Below, piece after piece: positions 31,520-40,392 of a stretch of 64,000 nucleotides of DNA (its first letter is position 1; each line of letters starts with the position of its first letter). This stretch comes from Lentimonas sp. CC4. Its GTDB lineage: Bacteria > Verrucomicrobiota > Verrucomicrobiia > Opitutales > Coraliomargaritaceae. The notes under the pieces are model-generated. The model saw nothing but the letters and a program-made list of their open reading frames with translations, did not search any database and was not told where the DNA came from. The DNA lies in assembly GCF_902728235.1 (NCBI RefSeq), contig NZ_CACVBO010000001.1, positions 558,001 to 622,000 on the forward strand. Reading direction: 5' to 3'. The position numbers were made by a program, and so were the translations under genes.

Positions 31520-32818
31520 ATGAAAAATAAATTCTATAACGCCTTCGACCTCGAGCGCTTTCCAGATACCCCCGTCGCGGACTCTGACTATCGCAACGCC
31601 TTCCAAATCGAGCGCGACCGAATCATTTTCTCCTACCCCTTCCGTCGACTCCAGTCCAAGACTCAAGTCTTCCAATCCGGCGAATACGATTTCTACCGCA
31701 CACGACTCACCCACTCCATTGAAGTGGCAAAAATCGGCCGCTCCATCTGCGAATACCTGCGTGCCAGCTCCAACCAACTCAACGACCGCTTCTACATCGA
31801 TGCCGACCTAACTGAAGCCGTCGGCCTCGCGCACGACATGGGGCACCCGCCCTTCGGCCACATTGGCGAGCGTAAACTCAACGAGCTCATGCATGAGCAC
31901 GGTGGATTCGAGGGCAACGGCCAGACCCTGCGCATTCTCACCGAACTCATCTACGAACGCCCCGGCGCGACCAAAGGGATCGCTCCCACCCGCGCCTTTC
32001 TCGACGGCGTTATGAAATACAAAGCCCTACACCACGAGTGCATCGGCCAGAAGGCAGACGGCTCGCCAGACTACCCCGAACACCACTTCATCTACGACGA
32101 GCAAGCCAACTGGCGCAGCACGATTTTTGGCGGCAACGAAATCCCTGCAGAGCTGAACAACCCCAAAGCGCTCAACTCCTTTAAGAGCATCGAATGCCAG
32201 ATCATGGACTGGGCAGACGACACCGCCTACTCGCTCAACGATATCGTCGACGGCATCCACGCCCGCTATATTAATGTCGGCAGCATCACCGAATGGGCAG
32301 CCACGCAAGATCTCAACGCAGACGAAACCGCGCTCATAGAGAAGCTCTGCCAAGTCATCCGCGAAGACCGCTACGAGTCCCACTTCGGCGCACGCATTGG
32401 CCGTTTCGTCCATGGTTGCACACTCACCCCGCGCAGCGGCTTCCTTAGCGATCGCACCAACCGCCACGCCTTCGACCTCACCATCGCGGCCGATGTCAAA
32501 GCTGAGAGCAAACTCTACAAACGCATCGCCCTCGACCTGATTTTCCGCTCCCCACAGCTCCAACAGATCGAGTTCAAAGGTGGCCATATTCTGGAGAAGC
32601 TGTTCCGAGCACTCTGCGAGCACTGCGGCAACGATGACGGCCACGGCCTACGCATCCTCCCCGTGCAAGTTCAAGAGTTGCTTAAGCACGAAACGACCAC
32701 CGCCGGACGCCATCGCCGCCTATGCGATTTCACAGCAGGCCTCACCGACAGCCTCGCAGTGCGCACCTATAAGCGACTCTACGATCCAGACTTCGGCTCA
32801 ATCGCCGAGCTCCTGTAA
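31520..32818 (+). CDS. dgt: deoxyguanosinetriphosphate triphosphohydrolase (dGTPase)
   Basis: This 432-aa HD-domain enzyme has the metal ligands His in [15 protein letters not shown] and His-Asp in [16 protein letters not shown], and a later Asp in [12 protein letters not shown]. The N-terminal [20 protein letters not shown] is diagnostic for Dgt. It cleaves dGTP to deoxyguanosine and triphosphate, controlling the dNTP pool, and lies just before the anaerobic ribonucleotide reductase genes. Family relatives also act in phage defence, which is a possibility only. Confidence 0.92.
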   Translation: MKNKFYNAFDLERFPDTPVADSDYRNAFQIERDRIIFSYPFRRLQSKTQVFQSGEYDFYRTRLTHSIEVAKIGRSICEYLRASSNQLNDRFYIDADLTEAVGLAHDMGHPPFGHIGERKLNELMHEHGGFEGNGQTLRILTELIYERPGATKGIAPTRAFLDGVMKYKALHHECIGQKADGSPDYPEHHFIYDEQANWRSTIFGGNEIPAELNNPKALNSFKSIECQIMDWADDTAYSLNDIVDGIHARYINVGSITEWAATQDLNADETALIEKLCQVIREDRYESHFGARIGRFVHGCTLTPRSGFLSDRTNRHAFDLTIAADVKAESKLYKRIALDLIFRSPQLQQIEFKGGHILEKLFRALCEHCGNDDGHGLRILPVQVQELLKHETTTAGRHRRLCDFTAGLTDSLAVRTYKRLYDPDFGSIAELL

Positions 32819-32998
32819 CATCGACCTATTAGAAAACAAACGGTCTGCAAGAGGCTTCACTTATAAGTGCAGCAACTCAAAGCAGCCGCACCAGTTCCGG
32901 AAATCTTCTAAGCGTATGATCCAGCGATATTAAAGAAATATCGCCGCAAAAACCACGACGTCCAAAGACCGAGCAACCGACGAATATTACTAGAAAAA

Positions 32999-33045
32999 AC
33001 ACTACATCTAGTTCTTATTCGAACAATGCCTACAATATCTAGTTG
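32999..33045 (+). promoter_or_regulatory. tandem NrdR-box-like operators
   Basis: Two related imperfect palindromes, ACACTACATCTAGTTC (32999-33014) and CTACAATATCTAGTTG (33030-33045), resemble the NrdR consensus acaCwAtATaTwGtgt and are 31 bp apart, the spacing typical of NrdR sites. The second one overlaps the first codons of nrdD. Confidence 0.6.
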
Positions 33046-35203
33046 CCCTGCCGAAGAAGATTTCAAACTCCAACCCGCTGATTTACAGCCTGTTGTCGTC
33101 AAGCGTGACGGCACTTATGTGCCCTTCTCGACCGAACGAATCGTTCAAGCCATCTACAAAGCAGGCCTCGCTGTGCAGATGGATGACTTACCCTACGCCG
33201 AAGAGATCGGCTACAAAATCAGCGCCGAATTCAATGGCCGCTACCAAGCCTGCATCACCGAAATCCAGACCGCCGTTGAAAACGCGCTGATGGAAGGTTC
33301 TTACAAGCAACTCGCTCGTAAATACATCGAATATCGGCACGATCGTGACCAAGCCCGCGAAAAGAAGAGCCAGCTCAACCGCGAGATCGAAGGCCTCGTT
33401 GAACAAAGCGACGACAGCCTGCTCAATGAAAACGCCAACAAAGACGCCAAAGTCATCCCGACCCAGCGCGACCTGCTCGCCGGTATCATAGCCAAGCACT
33501 ATGCCAAGCGCTACCTCTTGCCCAAAGAAGTCTCGATCGCTCACGACCTCGGCCAGCTCCATTTCCACGACCTCGATTACGCGCCCTTCTTCCCCATGTT
33601 CAACTGTATGTTGATCGACCTGCGCGGGATGCTCACGCAAGGCTTCAAAATGGGCAACGCCGAGATCGAGCAGCCAAAGTCCATCGCAACGGCCACCGCT
33701 GTCACTGCGCAGATTATCGCCCAAGTCGCCAGTCACATTTACGGCGGCACCACGATCAACCGAATCGACGAAGTGCTAGCGCCCTACGTCACCGCCAGCT
33801 ACGAGAAGCACCTCGCCACCGCGGAGCAGTGGAACATTGCCGACGCCGAAGCATTCGCCAAAGCGCAAATCACCAAAGAGTGCAACGACGCCTTCCAGTC
33901 CCTCGAATACGAAGTCAACACACTCCACACCGCCAACGGCCAGACTCCGTTTGTCACCTTCGGCTTCGGGCTCGGCGAAAGCTGGGAGTCCAAGCTCATC
34001 CAGCAGTCCATCCTCAACATTCGCATCCAAGGTCTAGGCAAAAAGCACAAGACCGCGATTTTCCCGAAGCTCGTCTTCGCAGTCAAAGACGGCCTCAACC
34101 ACAAGAAGAGCGACCCGAACTACGACATCAAGCAACTCGCTCTCGAATGCGCCACCAAGCGCATGTATCCAGACATTCTCAACTACGAGCAAGTCGTCAA
34201 AGTCACCGGCTCCTTCAAGACACCAATGGGCTGTCGCAGCTTCCTCTCCGCCCATGAGAATGAAGACGGCGAAGAACACGACGGCCGCAATAATCTCGGC
34301 GTCGTCAGCCTCAACCTGCCGCGCATCGCCCTCGAAGCCAAAGGCGACGAATGCCGCTTCTTCACCATTCTCGACGAGCGCCTCAAGCTCGCAAAGAAGG
34401 CACTCGATGCCCGTATTTCGCGTCTCGACAACGTCTGCGCCCGCGTCGCGCCGATCCTCTACATGGAAGGTGCCTGCGGCGTGCGCCTCAACCCCGACGA
34501 CAAAGTATCCGACATTTTCAAGAACGGCCGCGCCTCCATCAGCCTCGGCTACATCGGTCTGCACGAAACGGTCAACGCCCTCTTCGGCAACGACACCCAC
34601 GTTTACGATAGCGAAACACTACAGCGCCACGCCCTGCGCATCATACAGGTGCTACGCGCTGCCACCGAACGATGGAAAGATGAAACTGGCTACGGCTTCA
34701 GCCTCTACAGCACGCCCAGCGAAAATCTCTGCGACCGCTTCTGCCGTATCGACGCCAAGGAATTCGGTATCATCGCAGGCGTCACCGACAAAGGCTACTA
34801 CACCAACAGCTTCCACCTCGACGTAGAGAAGAAGGTCAACCCCTTCGACAAGATCGACTTTGAGATGCCCTACCCCGCCATCGCCAACGGCGGCTTCATT
34901 TGCTACGGCGAATATCCCAACATGCAGCAAAACGTCGAAGCACTCGAAGACGTTTGGGACTACAGCTACACCCGCGTGCCTTACTACGGCACGAACACGC
35001 CGATCGACGAATGCTACGACTGCAACTACACAGGCGAATTCAGCTGCACACCGAAAGGCTTCACCTGCCCACAATGCGGCAACTTCGACCCCAAACGCGT
35101 CTCCGTCACTCGCCGCGTCTGCGGCTACCTAGGCAGCCCCGACGCCCGCCCCTTCAACGCCGGCAAACAGGAAGAAGTCCTACGCCGCGTGAAACACTTG
35201 TAA
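33026..35203 (+). CDS. nrdD: anaerobic ribonucleoside-triphosphate reductase NrdD
   Basis: This 725-aa class III reductase starts with an ATP-cone (VVKRDGTYVPFSTERIVQAIY, about 23-115). The zinc site is CYDCN ... CPQCGNF, and the glycyl-radical site is in RRVCGYLGSPD, Gly700. It makes dNTPs from NTPs without oxygen and needs the NrdG activase encoded 92 bp downstream. Two NrdR-like operators sit at its start, the second inside codons 2-7, and no other in-frame start lies nearby. Confidence 0.95.
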   Translation: MPTISSCPAEEDFKLQPADLQPVVVKRDGTYVPFSTERIVQAIYKAGLAVQMDDLPYAEEIGYKISAEFNGRYQACITEIQTAVENALMEGSYKQLARKYIEYRHDRDQAREKKSQLNREIEGLVEQSDDSLLNENANKDAKVIPTQRDLLAGIIAKHYAKRYLLPKEVSIAHDLGQLHFHDLDYAPFFPMFNCMLIDLRGMLTQGFKMGNAEIEQPKSIATATAVTAQIIAQVASHIYGGTTINRIDEVLAPYVTASYEKHLATAEQWNIADAEAFAKAQITKECNDAFQSLEYEVNTLHTANGQTPFVTFGFGLGESWESKLIQQSILNIRIQGLGKKHKTAIFPKLVFAVKDGLNHKKSDPNYDIKQLALECATKRMYPDILNYEQVVKVTGSFKTPMGCRSFLSAHENEDGEEHDGRNNLGVVSLNLPRIALEAKGDECRFFTILDERLKLAKKALDARISRLDNVCARVAPILYMEGACGVRLNPDDKVSDIFKNGRASISLGYIGLHETVNALFGNDTHVYDSETLQRHALRIIQVLRAATERWKDETGYGFSLYSTPSENLCDRFCRIDAKEFGIIAGVTDKGYYTNSFHLDVEKKVNPFDKIDFEMPYPAIANGGFICYGEYPNMQQNVEALEDVWDYSYTRVPYYGTNTPIDECYDCNYTGEFSCTPKGFTCPQCGNFDPKRVSVTRRVCGYLGSPDARPFNAGKQEEVLRRVKHL

Positions 35204-35295
35204 GAGACTTGAGAGCTGAGGGCTGAAACCTGAGAACCCACCGCGAAGCTCTCGCCCCAACTCTTAATTCGTAATTCCTAATTCTCAATTCCCCC

Positions 35296-35820
35296 GTGAA
35301 CTATCAAAAATACTTCGACGTCGACGTGGTCAACGGCCCCGGCACGCGCTGCACGCTGTTTGTGTCTGGTTGTGCGCACGGATGCAAAGGTTGCTACAAT
35401 CAATCCACCTGGAGCCCAAACTCGGGGCACCCGTTTACCGATGAGCTAGCCGATCGAATCATCGCCGACCTCAGTGACACCCGCATCCGACGACGAGGGC
35501 TCTCGCTCAGCGGCGGCGATCCGCTCTTTCCTGGAAATTGCGAATCCGTGCTCGCGCTCTGCCAACGCGTCAAAGCCGAGTGCCCCGGCAAAGACATCTG
35601 GCTATGGACCGGCTACCTCGCCGAGAACCTAACCGAGCCACAACGCGCGATCGTCGACCTAGTCGACGTCCTGATTGACGGCCCCTTCGTGCAAGACCTA
35701 GCCGACCGAAACCTAGCCCACCGCGGCTCGTCGAATCAGCGGATCATTCACACAAGTGACACAGACATTCCTGTCTGTCACAGCGGAGTCAGCCCGATCA
35801 GAGTCGCCTCTCACACGTAA
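35296..35820 (+). CDS. nrdG: anaerobic ribonucleotide reductase-activating protein NrdG, REP-extended
   Basis: This radical-SAM activase starts with GTG at 35296; Cys26, Cys30 and Cys33 in SGCAHGCKGCYN bind the 4Fe-4S cluster. It generates the glycyl radical of NrdD. Normal NrdG proteins end shortly after RGSSNQ; here the final 21 residues (from SDTDIPVCHSG) are encoded by an inserted 91-nt REP element, which supplies the stop codon. The spacer before it contains four near-repeats of TAATTC/AATTC. Confidence 0.92.
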   Translation: MNYQKYFDVDVVNGPGTRCTLFVSGCAHGCKGCYNQSTWSPNSGHPFTDELADRIIADLSDTRIRRRGLSLSGGDPLFPGNCESVLALCQRVKAECPGKDIWLWTGYLAENLTEPQRAIVDLVDVLIDGPFVQDLADRNLAHRGSSNQRIIHTSDTDIPVCHSGVSPIRVASHT

Positions 35821-35844
35821 CAGACAAGAATGTCTGTATCACTT
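35754..35844 (+). repeat. 91-nt REP/BIME-type element, copy 1
   Basis: Left arm AAGTGACACAGACATTCC-TGTCTGTCAC and right arm ACAGACAAGAATGTCTGT-ATCACTT are each a hairpin and together form imperfect 25-bp terminal inverted repeats. The middle (CAGCGGAGTCAGCCC) is shared with the copies at 36518 and 38451. Confidence 0.93.
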
Positions 35845-35850
35845 CATCGC

Positions 35851-36459
35851 TCACTCCCTAAAATAGAGCCAATACGCCCCCTCTCGCAACCCAGCCTTCA
35901 CAGGGTTCTCACGAATATAGCGTAAGAAATAGGCATACTCTTTTTCGCTTCGCACGATACGGTCATACGACTCATCCATCCAAAACACACCAGCTCGCCC
36001 GAGCGTCGTATTCGCCAACCGAGCACTCGCACCCTTAATCCCCTTCAACAATACAGCCAACTGATGCTCGCCCAGAGGCTCCATCACCGCATGCACATGA
36101 TTCGGCATAATCACCGCCGAATGCAAACGCACACGCACTCCATCAAAGCGCAGCAAGCAATCCCGCACCTCCGCACGCACGTCTGGCCGAGCTAAATCGC
36201 ACTGACCATACCCAGCATCCAGCCATGCTTGCACCTGCTTCGTAAACCGAGTCGCATACTCCCGTCGCACTTCAACGCTCCATGGCTCGGGATGCTGTAG
36301 CAACCATTCCTCGCGCACAGCCTTCAGTTGAGTCACCTTCTCTTGAGGCAACGAATCAGCGAGTCGAAACGTCACCCAATACACCGCACCATCACGCGTC
36401 CAATGAGGTAAATTCCGCGAGCGAATCTTCACTTCAGTATTCAACGACTCAACAGCCAT
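35851..36459 (-). CDS. RAYT-type Y1 transposase flanked by REP elements
   Basis: This 202-aa protein has the HUH metal motif in RLHSAVIMPNHVHAVMEP and the tyrosine helix DESYDRIVRSEKEYAYFLRY, followed by IRENPVKAGL. These features and its length fit REP-associated tyrosine transposases. It is bracketed by full 91-nt REP elements at 35754-35844 (7 bp from its stop codon) and 36518-36608, which are its likely substrates. It probably acts in cis or trans to spread these elements. Confidence 0.92.
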   Translation of the reverse strand: MAVESLNTEVKIRSRNLPHWTRDGAVYWVTFRLADSLPQEKVTQLKAVREEWLLQHPEPWSVEVRREYATRFTKQVQAWLDAGYGQCDLARPDVRAEVRDCLLRFDGVRVRLHSAVIMPNHVHAVMEPLGEHQLAVLLKGIKGASARLANTTLGRAGVFWMDESYDRIVRSEKEYAYFLRYIRENPVKAGLREGAYWLYFRE

Positions 36460-36495
36460 CCCCCACAGCTAGCGACATCTCCCCAAATAGCAAAC

Positions 36496-36512
36496 GTGAC
36501 ACAGACATTCTT
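36496..36512 (+). repeat. truncated REP left arm
   Basis: GTGACACAGACATTCTT is the first part of the left REP arm without its partner, directly before the second full element. It suggests repeated insertion or partial excision at this site. Confidence 0.7.
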
Positions 36513-36517
36513 CCCGA

Positions 36518-36608
36518 AAGTGATACAGACATTCCTGTCTGTCACAGCGGAGTCAGCCCGATCAGAGTCACGACTCTGACGTAACAGACAAGAATGTCTG
36601 TGCCACTT
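36518..36608 (+). repeat. 91-nt REP/BIME-type element, copy 2
   Basis: This is a full 91-nt copy in direct orientation to the one at 35754, with the same middle segment and both hairpin arms. Its right end CACTT is the first unit of the following CACTT microsatellite. Confidence 0.93.
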
Positions 36609-36643
36609 CACTTCACTTCACTTCACTTCACTTCACTTCACTT
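36604..36643 (+). repeat. (CACTT)8 pentanucleotide microsatellite
   Basis: Eight perfect CACTT units start with the terminal pentamer of the REP element and end 57 bp before the transporter start codon. The first unit belongs to the element, so the tract looks like an expansion of its end. Confidence 0.95.
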
Positions 36644-36700
36644 CACCCCTTCCCCCTATAACATTGCCAAGCCCCGCATCGCTCGCACTCTGTCTCAGCG

Positions 36701-37975
36701 ATGAATGAAGCGTCCCCCACACAGAACCGTTCGAGCAACCTCTGGAAGGCCATTGGCCCTGGCATCTTAGTGGCCTGTGCCGCCGTGGGTGGCTCACATC
36801 TGGTCTGGTCCACACGTGCTGGCGCTGAATTTGGCTGGTCGCTGCTCTGGCTCGTCCTCCTCGCAAACTTACTCAAGTTCCCGTTCTTTCTCTACGGGCA
36901 ACGCTACACCGCAGCCACTGGTGAGAGTTTACTCGCGGGCTATAAACGCAATGGCATCGGCTATGTCTGGATCTTCGCCGCCATCAATGTGCTCACCGGC
37001 ACCATCAATATCGCAGGTGTCGGGATGCTCAGCGGCGCGCTTCTATCCGGCTACGGACTCTCTTCCGTCGCAATGTCACACCTCACCGTGGCAATCATCA
37101 TCATCTGCGCTCTACTCTTACTGTTCGGCCACTACAAGCTACTCGATGGGCTGGCAAAGGTCATCATCTCGGTGCTCGCGATCGGCACCCTCGCTGCCGT
37201 TGCAGTTGCGATTCCAAATCAAACGGCACCGGCAGCCGATTTTGTCGCAAGCAGCCCTTACCAGTGGGCATCCTTTGCATTCATCATCAGCCTGCTCGGA
37301 TGGATGCCTGCACCAATCGACCTCTCTGCCTGGTCTTCGCTTTGGATGTTTAGCCGCAAAGAACAAACTGGGCACTTCGCCACTGTCAAAGAATCCTCCA
37401 TCGATTTCTACATCGGCTATGGCTCGGCAGTCGTGCTCGCTGTCCTCTTCGTCGGCCTCGGCGCGCTCGTGATGCACGGCACAGGCGAGGCATTTTCGGC
37501 CAGCGGTATCGGCTTCTCCAAGCAACTCGTCGACCTCTACACCCAAACAATTGGCAGCTGGTCACACTATTTAATTTTAACTGCAGCCTTTATCACCATG
37601 TTCAGCACCACGCTGACCTGCCTCGATGGATATCCACGCTCGTTAGCTGCGTGCTGCAGCCTGATCGGCGACCTCGATCCAAAACGCTTCAGCAAAATTC
37701 ACTGCATCTGGATCAGCGTATCAGCCATAGCCGCCTCAGTCGTTGTTCTATTTTTCGTCCAAAACTTGCTGCAACTACTCAGCTTTGCCGCAGTCGTCTC
37801 CTTCCTCACCTCGCCCGTGCTCGCGTATATCAACTTCAAAGTGATGAGCGGCGACAACGTGCCAGTCGATCAACGCCCCAGCATATGGCTACGTGTCCTC
37901 AGCTGGAGCGGCCTGGCCTTCTTCATCATTATGACAGTCGGCTACCTTTACGTGAAATTCTTTCACACCGCGTAA
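36701..37975 (+). CDS. NRAMP-superfamily transporter without canonical metal motifs
   Basis: This 424-aa membrane protein has about eleven hydrophobic segments. TM1 reads GPGILVACAAVGGSHL where NRAMP proteins have DPGN, and TM6 reads GWMPAPIDLSAW where they have the MPH metal motif. The fold similarity supports an NRAMP/NRMT-like secondary transporter, but substrate choice should differ from classical Mn/Fe carriers. It lies between a microsatellite and the arsenic island. Confidence 0.8.
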   Translation: MNEASPTQNRSSNLWKAIGPGILVACAAVGGSHLVWSTRAGAEFGWSLLWLVLLANLLKFPFFLYGQRYTAATGESLLAGYKRNGIGYVWIFAAINVLTGTINIAGVGMLSGALLSGYGLSSVAMSHLTVAIIIICALLLLFGHYKLLDGLAKVIISVLAIGTLAAVAVAIPNQTAPAADFVASSPYQWASFAFIISLLGWMPAPIDLSAWSSLWMFSRKEQTGHFATVKESSIDFYIGYGSAVVLAVLFVGLGALVMHGTGEAFSASGIGFSKQLVDLYTQTIGSWSHYLILTAAFITMFSTTLTCLDGYPRSLAACCSLIGDLDPKRFSKIHCIWISVSAIAASVVVLFFVQNLLQLLSFAAVVSFLTSPVLAYINFKVMSGDNVPVDQRPSIWLRVLSWSGLAFFIIMTVGYLYVKFFHTA

Positions 37976-38013
37976 GCCACACGCACATACATTGCTGAAT
38001 TTCCCGGCAATCA

Positions 38014-38057
38014 CAATATACCATTGACAGTATATACCACAAGTGGAATATATATTG
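38014..38057 (+). promoter_or_regulatory. arsR promoter with ArsR-like operator
   Basis: TTGACA at 38024-38029 is followed by an AT-rich -10 region at 38046-38054 (best fits AATATA or TATATA, 17-19 bp away). CAATATA at 38014-38020 mirrors TATATTG at 38051-38057 around it, and ATAT-rich dyads are usual for ArsR-family operators. The ATG of arsR is 5 bp further on. Confidence 0.6.
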
Positions 38058-38061
38058 CACA

Positions 38062-38445
38062 ATGGAAGCCTCAGACATCTACAAATGCATCGCTGATCCA
38101 CAGCGACTCCGTATCATCAACCTCCTAAATGCAGGCCCGCTCTGCGTGTGCCACTTGCAGGAGATCCTCGAGGCCACGCAGGTTAAAATGTCCAAGCAAC
38201 TCGCCGGCATGAAGCAACTCGGCATCATCGAAGCCAAACGCGAAGGCACTTGGATGATTTACAGCCTGATCCTACCAATCGACGGACTGCTAAAATCGAA
38301 CCTCTCCTACTTACTCAAAGCTGATTGCGTCGAGTGTAACCAACTTCAACAAGACCTCATCACACGTCAAAAAATCGTCGACGCTCTCGCCCAGAGCACC
38401 AGCGATTGTCCAAAATCCGTCTGTGGCGATACCGCCTGCTGCTAG
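38062..38445 (+). CDS. arsR: ArsR-family metalloregulator
   Basis: This 127-aa winged-helix repressor has [20 protein letters not shown], with Cys28 and Cys30 in the ELCVC-type arsenite-sensing site of the recognition region. The tail holds five more cysteines ([18 protein letters not shown]). Arsenite or another thiophilic metalloid is expected to release it from DNA. It is the first gene of the arsenic island and probably autoregulated through the dyad upstream. Confidence 0.92.
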   Translation: MEASDIYKCIADPQRLRIINLLNAGPLCVCHLQEILEATQVKMSKQLAGMKQLGIIEAKREGTWMIYSLILPIDGLLKSNLSYLLKADCVECNQLQQDLITRQKIVDALAQSTSDCPKSVCGDTACC

Positions 38446-38450
38446 CCATT

Positions 38451-38541
38451 AAGTGAAACAGACATTCTTGTCTGTCACAGCAGAGTCAGCCACCCAGAGT
38501 CACCACTCCACCGCAAACAGACAAGAATGTCTGTGTCACTT
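38451..38541 (+). repeat. 91-nt REP/BIME-type element, copy 3
   Basis: This full copy starts AAGTGAAACAGACATTC and ends GAATGTCTGTGTCACTT, with the same 91-nt length but a more diverged centre. It lies 6 bp after the arsR stop codon, inside the operon. Confidence 0.93.
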
Positions 38542-38554
38542 CCGAACTAACGCC

Positions 38555-38722
38555 ATGAACGAACAGAACCAATCCACCAACAACCTGAAACCAGAAACTA
38601 AGACAGGTTTCTTCACCCGTATGTTCACTAAGTTGGACAATAGCATGAAAGCAAAAGCCGACGAAAAGGCCAAGAACAGCTGCTGCTCGGGCGACGACGG
38701 CAAAGGCGGCAAGTGCTGCTAG
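38555..38722 (+). CDS. small Cys-rich protein of the arsenic island
   Basis: The ATG at 38555 gives a 55-aa protein; the longer in-frame ORF from 38453 only reads through a REP element. The N-terminal half is amphipathic (TGFFTRMFTKLDNSMKAKA) and the C-terminus has CC pairs in NSCCSGDDGKGGKCC. Metal or arsenite binding is likely from the cysteines and the context; this is inference. Confidence 0.65.
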   Translation: MNEQNQSTNNLKPETKTGFFTRMFTKLDNSMKAKADEKAKNSCCSGDDGKGGKCC

Positions 38723-38727
38723 TTACG

Positions 38728-38793
38728 AAGTGAGACAGACATTCCTGTCTGTCATCGCGACTTAAAAGGACAGACAAGAATGTCTGTCTCACT
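38728..38793 (+). repeat. shortened REP element, copy 4
   Basis: AAGTGAGACAGACATTCC-TGTCTGTC and GGACAGACAAGAATGTCTGTCTCACT are both arms, but the centre is shortened to 66 nt overall. It separates the Cys-rich gene from the permease gene. Confidence 0.88.
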
Positions 38794-38813
38794 CCCAGAG
38801 AGGCTTCACCCAC

Positions 38814-39767
38814 ATGCTCACCGAACTCATCAATCTCGTCGTTTACGAATGGATCGGGATGGACGCCGAATCGAAATTCGCCGGCGCCGTTCACTTCTTT
38901 CTCTACGACACCATCAAGATCTTTCTGCTACTGGCAGCCATGATCTTTGTGATCGGGGTGCTGCGCACATGGCTGCCCGAACAGAAGCTCAAGCAATGGA
39001 TGAGCCGCGGTGGCATCTGGGGCAACTTGGTCGCCGCGCTGTTTGGAGCCATTACGCCCTTCTGCTCCTGCTCCTCCATCCCCATCTTCATTAGCCTACT
39101 ACGAGCCGGCGTGCCGCTGGGCGTGACTTTTTCGTTTCTGATTACCTCACCGATTATCAACGAATATCTCGTGGTGCTTATGGCAGGTTCCTTCGGCATC
39201 CCAATCACGATCGCCTATGTCGGAAGTGGCCTATTCATCGGCACCGTGGCCGGAGCCTTGCTGGGTAAGATGCGCCTCGAAAAAAACTTAGAGCAAGACA
39301 TCATCAACGCCGCTGAATCTGAAAGCGGTCCAACAGACTATACTTTGACCGGACGACTCCGCTACGGTTGGAACGAATCGATCAGCGTGATCAAGCAGAT
39401 CTGGATTTGGGTTTTAGTCGGTGTCGGCATCGGAGCCTTCATCCACAACTACGTGCCACAGGAAATGATCCACGCATTGATGGAAAAGACTGGAATATTC
39501 TCGGTCCCCATCGCCACCACACTCGGCGTGCCCATGTATGGTAGCTGCGCCGCCATCGTGCCGATCGCGGTCGTGCTCTTCCAAAAAGGAATCCCCATCG
39601 GCACTGCGCTCGCCTTTATGATGGCCATGGCTGCTCTCAGTTTGCCCGAAGCGATCATGCTGCGACGGACGATGAACCTAAAGCTCATCGGCATCTATTT
39701 CGGCATCACCACACTCGCCATCATCTTTACCGGCTACCTGCTCAACGCGTTGGCTCAGTATCTTTAG
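38814..39767 (+). CDS. arsP: ArsP/DUF318-type permease
   Basis: This 317-aa membrane protein has eight or so segments. The family motif [17 protein letters not shown] and [15 protein letters not shown] define the DUF318 (permease) family, which includes ArsP, an exporter of trivalent organoarsenicals such as methylarsenite and roxarsone(III). The second repeat has [18 protein letters not shown]. Position between arsR and arsC supports an arsenical role. YraQ-like function is the alternative. Confidence 0.82.
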   Translation: MLTELINLVVYEWIGMDAESKFAGAVHFFLYDTIKIFLLLAAMIFVIGVLRTWLPEQKLKQWMSRGGIWGNLVAALFGAITPFCSCSSIPIFISLLRAGVPLGVTFSFLITSPIINEYLVVLMAGSFGIPITIAYVGSGLFIGTVAGALLGKMRLEKNLEQDIINAAESESGPTDYTLTGRLRYGWNESISVIKQIWIWVLVGVGIGAFIHNYVPQEMIHALMEKTGIFSVPIATTLGVPMYGSCAAIVPIAVVLFQKGIPIGTALAFMMAMAALSLPEAIMLRRTMNLKLIGIYFGITTLAIIFTGYLLNALAQYL

Positions 39768-39768
39768 C

Positions 39769-39846
39769 GGGAGGGACGAGCTCCGCCTCGTCCTTACTGA
39801 GGCTACGTGCTTAGGCTCGGCGGACGGCGCGGAGGCCATCCCTCCC
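39769..39846. repeat. palindromic intergenic element of a second type
   Basis: GGGAGGGA at the left end is matched by TCCCTCCC at the right end, and an inner hairpin GGACGAGC/GCCTCGTCC is present. It is unrelated to the 91-nt REP family and lies directly after the permease stop codon. Confidence 0.65.
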
Positions 39847-39885
39847 AAGAACTTTAACAACTTTCAACGAACAACCAACAACTCA

Positions 39886-40347
<462 letters not shown>

Positions 40348-40392
40348 TTACAATCCGTTCAGTCACAAATAATGAACAAACAGGAAAATAGA

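Noticed and set aside
31463-31777. N-terminal extension of the secreted protein gene
   Set aside because: It would run through the start of the divergent dGTPase gene and place the signal peptide internally.
32027-32644. 205-aa antisense ORF inside dgt
   Set aside because: It is a GC-driven shadow of a well conserved gene with no own ribosome site.
33188-35074. Several long antisense ORFs inside nrdD
   Set aside because: All are mirror frames of NrdD with unnatural amino-acid composition.
38453-38554. Longer start for the Cys-rich protein
   Set aside because: The extra residues are encoded by a REP element, and a normal ATG follows.
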